Origin: Erythrophleum ivorense
Taxonomy: Eukaryota > Streptophyta > Magnoliopsida > Fabales > Fabaceae
NCBI GenBank assembly: GCA_026724425.1
Contig: JAIUCV010000076.1
Location: 6,037,501 to 6,101,500 of the forward strand
Direction of reading: 5' to 3'
Length of the DNA: 64,000 nt
Numbering within the stretch: position 1 is the stretch's first letter; each line of letters begins with the position of its first letter. Both the position numbers and the translations under genes were made by a program. Below are positions 54,528 to 64,000 of this stretch, one piece after another. A model generated the notes under the pieces. It was not told the origin of the DNA. It did not search any database and saw only the letters and a program-made list of their open reading frames with translations.

Positions 54528-54710
54528 TTTATATTTGAACCGTTTTTAAATGTTACGTTTGAACTATTTTCCCGTATTTTGTACTATATTTGAATTTAAG
54601 TTTTAATTAAATTTTAATTTTTTCATATTATTTTTTTTATTTACATTTTAATAAATTTAAAATTAAATTTATTTATTAAAATAAAATTTTTAATAAAAAA
54701 ATCATAAATT

Positions 54711-55022
54711 TTGCGATGGAATGAAATCCCTCGCAACCTTGCGAGGGAATTGCGACGGACTTCTTTCCATCGCAAAATTGCGACGGACTAAACTCCATCG
54801 CAAATTTGCGACGGAATTGCGACGGATTTTATGCCATCGCAAAGTTGCGACGAAAATATTTCCCTCGCAAAACCGTCGCAAAATTGCGATGGATCAATTT
54901 CTCTCGCAAACTTGCGACAGAAATATTTCCGTCGCAAGTTTGCGATGGAATTTTTTCCGTCGCAAACTTGCGACGGAATTGCGACGGAAATGTCATTGCG
55001 ACGATATTTTCCGTCGCAATTA
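54711..55022 (+). repeat. CACTA-1 3' subterminal repeats
   Basis: About 20 TTGCGACGG/GCGATGG/GCGAGGG copies in both orientations directly before the terminal inverted repeat. The preceding 54540-54710 is AT-rich 3' UTR. Confidence 0.85.
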
Positions 55023-55075
55023 GGGTATATTTCTTGTAGTGGTGTCGTGTCGAGATTCGAGGTCGAATCCTATTT

Positions 55076-55088
55076 AGAGGGTGAGAGT
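55076..55088 (+). promoter_or_regulatory. Degenerate polypurine tract of TEK-C
   Basis: AGAGGGTGAGAGT before TGTAACATCC; compare AGTGGGGGAGAAT in TEK-D. Confidence 0.75.
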
Positions 55089-55312
55089 TGTAACATCCGT
55101 AAACCAAAAAATGACTTTTTGTATGTGGTGTCAAGTGACACCAAGAACGGGTGTCGCTCGACACCGGTTATTGAAAATCAATTGCGGTTTGATTTGATTT
55201 TCGTTCGGTTTTGGTGGTTTGGTGAGTGGTGTCGAGCAACACCGGGTGTCGGTCGACACCGGTTATTAGACAGTCGAGTCGGTTCGATTCAAATTATCCG
55301 GTTTGGGCTGGT
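55089..55312 (+). repeat. 3' LTR of TEK-C, first 224 bp
   Basis: Matches the 5' LTR from 24896 but with many differences. It is cut after GGTTTGGGCTGGT by CACTA-2, and the remainder should follow beyond the window. It is also the spacer between the two inverted CACTA elements. Confidence 0.88.
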
Positions 55313-55324
55313 CACTACAAGAAA

Positions 55325-55739
55325 TATACCCTAATTGCGACGGAAAATATCGTCGCAATTCCGTCGTAATTTGACGTTTGCGACGGAATTGCGAGAAAGT
55401 AAATTCCATCGCAATTCTTTCGTCGCAATGACATTTCCGTCGCAATTCCGTCGGAAGTTTGCGACGGAAAAAATTTCATCGCAAACTTGCGACGGAAATA
55501 TTTCTGTCGCAAGTTTGCGAGAGAAATTGATCCATCGCAATTTTGCGACGGTTTTGCGACGGAAATTTCCGTCGCTAGTTTGCGATGGAATGTTTCCGTC
55601 GCAAAATTGCGAGGGAAATATTTTCGTTGCAACTTTGCGATGGCATAAAATCCGTCGCAATTCCGTCGCAAATTTGCGATGGAGTTTAGTCCGTCGCAAT
55701 TCCCTCGCAAGGTTGCGAGGGATTTCATTCCATCGCAAA
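55325..55739 (-). repeat. CACTA-2 3' subterminal repeats
   Basis: About 25 TTGCGACGG-type words in both orientations, longer than the array of CACTA-1 by about 100 bp at its terminal side. Confidence 0.85.
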
Positions 55740-55921
55740 ATTTATGATTTTTTTATTAAAAATTTTATTTTAATAAATAAATTTAATTTTAAATTTATTA
55801 AAACGTAAATAAAAAAATTAATATGAAAAAATTAAAATTTAATTAAAACTTAAATTCGAATATAGTACAAAATACGGGAAAATAGTTCAAACGTAACATT
55901 TAAAAACGGTTCAAATATAAA

Positions 55922-57657
55922 CTAAAATTCAGGAGACTGTCCACGGCCCGCTGATCCACCTCCACCTTCTGCTGCATCCCCTCCGCTGCTTCCGCTCTGG
56001 AATTGCTGGTTGTCTGGATAGTGGCGCCTCATAATCTCGAGGAGCTTCGGATCGTTAGCGCCCAAATAGCCGAATAGCTCTTCATAGCATGTTAACTTCG
56101 TCTTTGTTGCAGTTAGCTCCTCCTTTATCTCAGCAACCTCCCGGGGATCCTGGAACGGACTTGAAGCGGAACAACGAAGAGAACCACTCCCAGTATCGAT
56201 TTGGGATTGGAGAGAACCAATCCCTCTAATTTGTCCCTTTCTACGGGGAGCGGTCTGAAAAAAAAAAAAAGTTAAATAAACAAATTGATAATATAATATA
56301 AATATGAATTGAAATAATATGAAAAAAAAACAAAAACAATTACCTCAACAAAAACTTTTTTCCTCACAGACGTAGATAGCTCAACAGGACCAGAAGCTAT
56401 ACTCTCGGGATCATCATTCTGAGTCATTTCTTTTAGCTTGGAGTTAACGTCGTTGTAAAGCTCCTCCGAGTCTTCGTCCAAGAAAGTGCCATCCGGGTTT
56501 CGCTTTGTGTACGCGAGAACCGCTAGCAAATCAGTCTCTGACTCTCCCTTTTCCTCGGCCTTCAAAATAATTTTAGATATGATAAGAATGATAAAAATAA
56601 GTAATATAAAAAACAATTAGGAAATAAAGAAAACTTACGAGCATTCGGCCTCGGGCTCTGAATGAAGTTCGGCCCGAACGATGTGTAGAGTTTTTACTCT
56701 TCATTCGAGCCGACTTGCTGTTCCCGCTTCTGGTCTGGTGATCAGGATCCTGCCAAAATGCAACTAAGCCCTTCCAAACATTCACGTCGAACCAGTAAGG
56801 CATGGCCTTATCTCCCTTTTTTATCCAACTCTGCTTCCAACGTGATACCATATCAGGCAATCGCTGCCTGACTTTGGCTCTGAACTCCTCGTGAACCATC
56901 CCGGTAAAGCCAGCATCCCAGTGATACTTACGCTTAAACAAAATATAAAAATTAATCATATAATATTAGATTAAAAAAAATGAATCGAATTTTGAAAAAG
57001 TAAATTAAACTCATGTTAAGACTTACAGCGAAGGTACCGAACCAACGGTCGATGACATACTCTGGTACATCTTTCCACCGGGCATGAGGTTCTTTAAATC
57101 TTTTTCAAAGATTTCCGTAACTGCGGAAGCGACGGATGGATCGTCGTTAAACCTGAAGAGAAAAAACATTAGAATTAAGATTGATAAAATGTGAAATATA
57201 AAATAAAACAAAAACTAAAACTAAAATTTTTTAAAAAAATATACATATACCATAAGGTGTTCGGCGGACGGTGTGGATGAAGATGAGGGAGAAGATGATG
57301 ACCAGGCTCATATAAAATGTCCCTAATAGATGCATAAAATGCCTCTCTAGTGGACTGAATCATGGTCGGATCTGCGTCCGGAATATGTGGAGGCGACGTT
57401 TGAGCGGGCGGAGATGGAGACCGTGCACGCTGCTCCGTAGAAGCGTGGGAGCTATAAGTGAGCCCATGGCCAGAAGTCGGAGGAACGGAACGCGATGCCG
57501 AACCACCCTGGCCAGAAGTCTGGGGAACGGAACGCTATGCCGAACACCCATGGCCACGGCCAGAAGAACCGCCACGGCGAGAAGAACCGCCACGTCCAGA
57601 AGAACCACGTGAACCGCCTCCTCCCTGACTCAAATAGTCCATGTAACTATCACCCAT
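55922..57657 (-). pseudogene. TNPA-type gene of CACTA-2 (one-base deletion)
   Basis: The same five-exon plan as CACTA-1, with good splice sites including the two lost there (TTTTGAAG/GCC and TTTTTCAG/ACC). Exon 2 has lost one base (GATTTCAAAGAACC became GATTTAAAGAACC, near 57095), so the frame turns to NLMPGGKMYQ and stops. The exon 1 TAG is shared with CACTA-1. The protein would otherwise end in a coiled coil and a Gly/Ser-rich tail with GRGQSPEF. Confidence 0.8.
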
Positions 57658-58199
57658 CTGCCAAAGAAAAAAAATAATATTCAAAATATGCATATAGAAA
57701 GTAAAAAAAAAAAAAAAAAGTGTCTACAACTAACATGGAATTTAGTGGTCGGAAATGTTTAATAGGGTAACAATACTAGGCATGTGACGGGGTCGGGTAC
57801 GGTTAGGAACCGTTCGGGTTCAGTCCGAACGGTATATGAAATTGATACCCAATAGAAACTTTTGGTTTTAAACCTAAAAAAATCTACAATTCCGAATTTT
57901 GCGGTAATCTCAATTCCAAACAAAAATTTTGATAAGCTAAACAATTCCGAATCTACAACTAATATCAATTCCACTAAAAAATTGTGTTTTATACCTAAAA
58001 AATCTACAATTCCGAATTTTGTTGTAATCTCAATTCCAATCAAAAATTTTGATAAGATAAACAATTCCGAATCTACAACTAATCTCAATTCCGAATCTAC
58101 AACTAATCTAAACCATTCCGAATCTACAACTAATCTAAACCATTCCATTACAACTAATCTCAATTCCGACACATTACCGGTGGTGACGCGCGATAACGG

Positions 58200-58760
58200 C
58201 GGCGGCGGCGGCGACGGCGGCGGCGGCGGCGGCGGCGTGAGACGACGGCGTGAGACGACGGCGGCGGCTGAGCGAGAGAACGGAGGCGCGGGAATCCGCC
58301 TCGGTGAGATGAGACCGGGAGAGAAGAGTGGCGGCCCGAGAAGGGAAGCTCGACCGGGAAGGAATCCCGATCTGCGACGGAGAGAAGAAGAACGGCCGGA
58401 GAAGAGCACGCGGCCGGAGGGGAGAGGAAGAGGCGGCCGGAGGGGAGAGGAAGAGGCGGCCGCACGGGAGGAAGAAGAAAAGCAGGCGGCCGGAGGTGGA
58501 GAAGAAGAGGCGGCCGCGCGGGAGGAAGAAGAGGAGCAGGCGGCCGGAGGGGAGAGGAAGAGGCGGTCGGAGGGGAGAGGAAGAGGCGGCCGCGCGGGAG
58601 GAAGAAGAAAAGCAGGCGGCCGGAGGTGGAGAAGAAGAGGCGGCCGCGCGGGAGGAAGAAGAGGAGCAGGCGGCCGGAGGGGAGAGGAAGAGTCCGGCGT
58701 CGCGAGAAGAAGCCGGCGGCAGGCGGCCGGAGAGGAAATTCTGGATTGCGAGTAGGGCGG
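58200..58760. repeat. GC-rich tandem repeat block of CACTA-2
   Basis: Inverted counterpart of 51640-52240, with a different number of GGCGGCCGGAGGGGAGAGGA-type units and a longer GGCGGC run at 58197-58236. The long apparent ORFs on both strands are compositional. Confidence 0.75.
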
Positions 58761-58847
58761 CCGGAGAGGATGGCGAGTTTAGGGTTTGGGGCGGTCGGTT
58801 TGAGCGCCGCTCAAACCCGAAACCGCGTATAAATAGGATTAAAGGCC

Positions 58848-59135
58848 ATCGCAATTCCATCGCAAGTTTGCGATGGAATTGCGATGGAATTGCGAAGAAG
58901 AACTACATTTCCATCGCAATTCCATCGCAAGTTTGCGATGGAATTGCGAGGAAATGTGAAGAAAACCCTAATCCGCGCAATTCAATTTTTTGCGTGAAAA
59001 AAGTGCGGGATTTCTTCGTTTTCCTCGCAAATCCATCGCAAACTTGCGATGGACTTGCGATGGAAATGTAGTTTTTCCTCGCAATTCCATCGCAATTCCA
59101 TCGCAAACTTGCGATGGATTTGCGAGGAAACAATT
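58848..59135 (-). repeat. Internal TTGCGACGG cluster of CACTA-2 (near TNPA)
   Basis: Counterpart of 51253-51536: facing GCGATGGAATTGCGA copies. Confidence 0.8.
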
Positions 59136-59464
59136 ACGGTTAGAGTTTAGGGTTTACGGTTATGACTCCGGACTAGTTATGGTAACAATATTGAATATAT
59201 ATTGTTATTAGTATGTGAATAGGAATATGAATATAGCTAGTAATCAATTGGTACATATGAATATATATGATCGTTCTCGGTCGATGAAATATGTTGTAAT
59301 GTTTAATACGTCTTACGCTTGAATGAGTTTTATATGTAAAAAGTGGAATAGAAACATTTGTTAGTTAGTAAAAAGCTTTTACGGTATAGGGATAGAGTGT
59401 AAACTAAGATCATATTACCCTAAACCATTCATATAAGAAAAATAGATACCCTAAACCCTAAATC

Positions 59465-59665
59465 TATGAAATCCATCGCAATTCCATCGCAAACTTGCGA
59501 TGGAATTGCGATGGAAATGTATTTTTTCCTCGCAATTCCATCGCAAACTTGCGACGGAATTGCGATGGATAGGATTGGTTCCGTCGCAATTCCATCGCAA
59601 GTTTGCGACGGATTTGCGTTGGACGGGACTCTTTCTATCGCAAATCCGTCGCAATTCCGTCGCAA
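59465..59665 (-). repeat. Internal TTGCGACGG cluster of CACTA-2 (after TNP2)
   Basis: Counterpart of 50708-50912. Confidence 0.8.
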
Positions 59666-59736
59666 AAAGCTTTAATGTAATTAAAAAAAAAACAAATAAT
59701 TATTTTCAAACACATAGTCAAAACCAAATTGAACAA

Positions 59737-62700
59737 TCAATCAAACTCATTTTCAACATCATTTTCAGATACATATGAGTTTTCACTATGCTCCTGTTCG
59801 TCGTCATCAGTAGGAGGCTCCTCAAATTCATCGGACTCTCCATCATCGCTTGTATCGTCAACGACGTCTTCTACTTCTCTGTTATCGGGATCCACGTGGA
59901 TGATATGTTCTGTGGATTCAATTGGGTTTGATACTTCTGCAACTCTTTCATGTTGCATAGCCACATCATCGTCTAAACCGATTACACAACCTCGTGGATT
60001 GACCTTGATAACCGATAACCAAGTCTCCCGTTTTTGCCTAATTCGAGGATAAGGAATAAAACACACTTGCTCTGCTTGCGATGCAAGGATGAATGGTTCG
60101 AATTTGGAAAATTTCCGGTTTGCATTAACGTCGGTGACACCTAACGTCTCGTTTCTGCGAACCCCTCGACCAAGTGTCGGATCATACCAATCACATTTGA
60201 ACATAATACATTTCAAATTGATAATTCCTGGGTAGGTGACCTCGATGATCTCTTGCAAAACTCCATAGAATTCTGTTTCGCCCGAGACATGAATACCGTA
60301 ATTTGCTGTCGACTTCCGCATGCCATGCTTGTACGTATGGAATACGTATCCGCGAGTGCAGTACATTGGTGCCGTTGTGATCTTTCCTGTTGGTTCGTGA
60401 ACAATCTCATGCAACCATAACGGTATTTGTTCCGGATGATATCCATTTGTCACCTATATATAAAGAAATTAATGGTGCAATCGATCATTACACTATATAA
60501 TCAAATTTAGTGTTAAGTTTAAATATATATTACTTAGTTTGTATATATTTAATTTGAAGAGCGCTTACATAGTATTTTAACCATCCAGCAAAATCACGTT
60601 CTCTGTACAACTCATACTCATGTTCTTGTAAATCAGGAAATGTCTGTCGGATCTGATTATCAAATATTCTGCACAAAAATCCGCAAGTCATATATATATT
60701 TATAATATATATAATTAAAAACGTTTGAATACATAATTAGGAAAGAGTATTATAACAAGTTACCTCTCAAATTGGTGCACTTCCTCCAGATTACGTAATA
60801 TGTAATTGTGAGCCGCACTCCAATGTTTATGATCCCACGTATCTTCCTTCAACTTTCCACCAAGTCTGCCTATTTCTTTGAAGATGTTGGGGACAACATG
60901 CCTATATGCAGGTGCAACGCCTCCATCATCGTATCGTTTTGTAGCGGTTCTTCTTGTTCTCACATTTGGGCTAAAATAGTAAGCGCGAAGTTAGATGTTT
61001 CCTCAGTCAAACTTCCTTGTACAATAGATCCCTCAACTTTTGCAAGGTTTTTGGCCTTTCCCTTCAAGTGTCCCATAAAACGCTCGAATGGGTACATCCA
61101 CCTGAATTGCACAGGGCCCCCAAGAGCCGCCTCATAAGGTAAATGCACCGGTAGGTGCTCCATTACGTCAAAGAATGAAGGAGGGAAGATTTTCTCCAAG
61201 TTACATAGCAAGATAGAAATGTTTTTTTGTAACTTCTCTACTCCGTCTTCTGTCAATGTTCGCGTGCAAAGATCTCGGAAAAATGCCCCAATACCTTCAA
61301 TATATAATTAAACACAATAATTAAACATATTAATAAAAACATATTTAATTAATTAATTATATATGTACATAAACTCAAGTAAACGAATTGAAATATTGTA
61401 AATACTTGTTTACCTGCAATTGCTCCGTGGACATGAGACGGCAATAGTTCTTGTAATGCAAATGGTAGTAATCGCTGCATGAAAACATGGCAATCGTGGC
61501 TCTTCATACCAGAAAATTTTTGTCCTTGCTCTATACATCGTGAGAATTTGGAAACATAGCCATCAGGAAATTTGACATCTGAGGCAACCCAGTCAAACAA
61601 AGCTCTCTTCGCGTCGGGAGACAATCGAAAGTTTGGAATTGGCTGTTTTCCATCTCTAGTAATATGCAACTCGCTTCTTTTGCATATTTCTTCTAAATCC
61701 AGCCTCGATTTCATATTGTCTTTACTTTTTCCTTGGACATTCAAAATGGTATGCATGATGTTATCGAAAAAATTCTTCTCGATATGCATAACGTCAAGAT
61801 TATGTCGCAAAAGGTGGTCTTTCCAATACGGGAGTTCCCAAAATATACTCATTTTGTGCCAATTGTGTTCTTGAGAATATCCGTCGGGCATGTTTGCAGT
61901 ACAATGCCAATTGCCCCCACGTTTGCATGTTTCCTCACCACCATAATAATCGATCTGATCAAGCAAATCCTGTCCCGAAAGATAATCCGGAGGAGGACCA
62001 CGGACAACCTTGTTCTTCGTAAATAAGTCCTTGCTTTTTCGGTACTTATGATTGATAGGAAGAAAACGACGGTGACAATCAAACCAACATGGTTTTCTTC
62101 CATTCCTCAGCTGAAATGCTTCTGTCCTACCCAAACAGTGTGGACACGATAGTCTTCCGTGCGTAGTCCACCCCGACAACATTCCATATGCTGGAAAATC
62201 ACTAATCGTCCACAATAATACTGCGCGCATGTTGAAGTTTTGTTGCTGTGAATAATCAAAGGTGCAGACACCCGAATACCACAACTGTTTCAACTCATCA
62301 ATCAAAGGTTGGAGGAATACATCTAGGGATCGCTTCGGATGCTTTGGACCTGGCACTAAAATGGTTAAGAACAAAAATTCTCGCTGCATGCACATTGTCG
62401 GCGGAAGATTATATGGCGTCAGTATGACGGGCCATAGCGAATATTGCCTCCCGGACATACCAAATGGACTAAATCCGTCTGTGCATAATCCAAGATAAAC
62501 ATTTCTGGACTCATTAGCAAAGTTTGAATGTACCGTCTGAAAGTGTTTCCACGCCTTTGCATCTGAGGGATGTGTTATCTCTCCATGTTGTGTGGAATGT
62601 TCTGCATGCCATCTCATTGACGCTGACGTCATTTCCGATTGGTATAACCGTTTCAATCTTTCAGTGATTGGCAAGTACCACATACGTTGGTAAGGGACCC

Positions 62701-63562
62701 GCCTCCTTCCAGTAGTGGGTTTGTATCTCGGCTTCCCACAAAATCGACATTCCTGCAGCTTATCATCATCTTTCCAGAAAATCATGCAATTGTCAATGCA
62801 TACATCAATCATTTCATATGGTAACCCAAGACCCGCAACCAACTTTTGTATTTCATAGTAATTACCAGCAGAAAGATTATCTTCCGGTAAATACTCTTGA
62901 AATAGTCCAGCCCACTTATCCATGTTACTTTCGCTGCTGTTATCTTCACTTTTAATTGTCATCATCCTAGCTGCTAGTGACAATCTAGAAAGTCCATCTC
63001 TACACCCATCATAAAGTGGTTGATTTGCAGCATCTAACATATCATAAAACTTTTGTGCTTCAATGTTGGGTTCTTCCAAAATTTCTTCCATAGGATTATC
63101 AGCAAGAACAGGTGTAGTTTCATGAAATGCATCCGTAACCATATCATGAAACCTATTTCCTTGCTGATACCCAATATCATTTCCCACTAATATATCAGGA
63201 TGACCATAATCATAACTAGCGTTATAATTATGTTCTTCAACCCCTTGACTTGAACCACTATTTCCCGCATCATAATGAGTAGTATTATAATGATTTTCCC
63301 CATGAAAATACCACACATAATAGTTTGCTAGAAATCCTCTATTAAATACATGTGTTTTCGCAGTATCAATAGCAACATATTTTTTGTTCCCACATTTCTT
63401 ACAGGGACAAAATATTTTACCAGTTTGCATTGCCTGGGGTTGGTTTGATGCTTGGTTAAAGAATCCATGTACTCCTTCAATAAACTCTCCCCTCACTTCG
63501 CCGGTCCCTGGATCTCTTTGATTGTACATCCAGCTTCGTAACTCATATATTCTGTAACTCAT
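59737..63562 (-). pseudogene. TNP2-type transposase of CACTA-2 (exon 2 frameshift)
   Basis: Exons 63562-61414, 61294-60764, 60668-60569, 60453-59737. Domains as in CACTA-1. In exon 2 one base is missing (TTCGCGTCTTAC became TTCGCGCTTAC, near 60987), so the DUF4218 region shifts after EETSNFA to LTILAQM and stops. The last exon ends SENDVENEFD then TGA, probably the original C-terminus. A handful of other substitutions (for example KHPKRS instead of KHLKRS). The N-terminal 800 or so residues could still be made. Confidence 0.9.
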
Positions 63563-63709
63563 TTTTTTGTGTTTTTTTTTTCCCTCACTCTCTTTTTTTC
63601 TTTTTTTTTTTTCTCTTCTTCTCTTTTTTTCCTCTTCTCTCTAAAATTTCTTTTTAGTTTGTGTGAATGTTATGAATTCACGATGGTTATTTATAGAGCT
63701 GAAATTTTT

Positions 63710-64000
63710 TTGCTACGGATTTGCGAGGGATTTGCTAGGGATTTGCGAGGGATTTTTTTAGCCGTTTGCTACGGATTTGCGACATATCCTTCATTTGCGA
63801 CGGAACTGCGACTACCTTGCGACAGCTTTGCGACAGCTTTGCGACGGAAACAGTCCATCGCAATTGATTAGGTGAAACTCATTTACCACGTGCGTACCGA
63901 ACCGCTCCGGATGTCGGCCACCAACTTTTCCTCGCAATTCCGTCGCAAATTCATCGCAAACTTGCGACGGAATTGCGATGATTTTTGTTTACTCGCAAGT
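63710..64000 (-). repeat. CACTA-2 5' subterminal repeats (partial)
   Basis: Counterpart of the 46109-46670 array up to the window end: TTTGCGACGG, GCGAGGG and CTACGG words. Confidence 0.85.

Larger units (their letters stand above)
46092..55041 (+). mobile_element. CACTA-1 (En/Spm superfamily), 8950 bp
   Basis: Ends CACTACTAGAAAAC and (in reverse) CACTACAAGAAATA. 3-bp target duplication GTG at 46089-46091 and 55042-55044, as CACTA elements make. It carries a TNP2-type transposase gene, a TNPA-type gene (Transposase_24 family), and dense subterminal TTGCGACGG repeats at both ends. It sits in the 3' UTR of TEK-C. Confidence 0.97.
24896..64000 (+). mobile_element. TEK-C: old Tekay-like chromovirus, host of all later insertions
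   Basis: Its pieces are 5' LTR and gag (24896-27487), gag end and pol (41782-46091), and 3' end with the start of the 3' LTR (55045-55312). They read on continuously when TEK-D (with CRM), CACTA-1 and CACTA-2 are removed. For example zinc-knuckle coding stops at 27487 and resumes at 41787, and the pre-PPT hairpin stops at 46091 and resumes at 55045. The LTRs are clearly diverged, many pol frames are broken, and the integrase Glu is changed, all consistent with age. The right end lies outside the window. Confidence 0.9.
55313..64000 (-). mobile_element. CACTA-2: inverted near-identical copy, 5' end outside window
   Basis: Begins CACTACAAGAAATATACC (its 3' terminus in element sense) and mirrors CACTA-1 to the window end, lacking only about 280 bp of its 5' end. 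Differences from CACTA-1 are few: substitutions, single-base indels, about 70 bp in the GC-rich block, and about 100 bp more subterminal repeat at 55325-55738. The left target flank is GGT; the right one is outside. Confidence 0.95.

Noticed and set aside
46092..63562. The two CACTA copies fully complementing each other (one giving TNP2, the other TNPA)
   Set aside because: CACTA-2 TNPA also has a one-base deletion in exon 2 and both share a TAG in exon 1, so no intact TNPA is present.
46092..64000. Inverted CACTA pair as a simple assembly artefact
   Set aside because: The copies differ by substitutions, single-base indels and repeat number. CACTA-1 has its own target duplication, and the flanking TEK-C sequence is continuous across it. 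Not fully excluded without spanning reads.

Overview
The window is plant nuclear DNA and almost all of it is transposable elements. Plant origin is seen directly: tRNA-Met and TGGCGCC-type primer-binding sites, chromodomain Ty3/gypsy elements, a CRM-like element whose pol runs into its LTR, and CACTA transposons with plant TNP2 and TNPA-type genes. A fragment of a plastid-type FtsH protease and the overall style suggest a eudicot, perhaps Brassicaceae; that is inference. The CRM-like element and the dense nesting suggest pericentromeric heterochromatin. No tRNA, rRNA, CRISPR array or intact host gene was seen.

Left part (1-10834), minus-strand gypsy elements nested in each other. A Tat-like element E3 (gag piece 5076-5301, LTR 5367-10834) holds two insertions. 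One is an Athila-like element E2 (gag-like ORF 2142-3337, 5' LTR 3472-5075, 3' LTR piece 1143-1520), itself interrupted by Tat-like element E1 (gag 1-591, LTR 659-1142) and joined to a truncated Tekay-like LTR (1521-2141). The other is E4 (5670-10704, TSD GTTGT), an internally deleted Tekay-like chromovirus.

Middle (10835-24895): a LINE-type RNase H remnant, then AT-rich DNA with an FtsH fragment, split by two solo Tekay LTRs (TSDs CGGGT and CTATT) and a complete Ty1/copia element (17993-24234, TSD AATGC). The AT-rich host pieces may be one old MULE-like element carrying gene fragments.

Right part (24896-64000): an old plus-strand Tekay element, TEK-C, runs from 24896 past the window end. 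It holds a younger Tekay element, TEK-D (27488-41781), whose 3' LTR holds a CRM-like element (34641-41161, TSD GCGTC). Near its 3' end TEK-C also holds a complete CACTA transposon (46092-55041, TSD GTG) and, 271 bp further, a second near-identical CACTA in opposite orientation (55313 to beyond 64000). The two form an inverted repeat with arms of about 8.7 kb.

No element looks fully autonomous. Copia has four in-frame stops, CRM has one TAG, and both TNPA genes are damaged. CACTA-1 keeps an open TNP2 gene. The most unusual signals are in the Tekay elements: 16-bp GGTGTCGATCGACACC-type palindromes in every LTR, arrays of short stem-loops with constant loops and covarying stems before the polypurine tract, and candidate introns in the leader and at the gag/pol junction.
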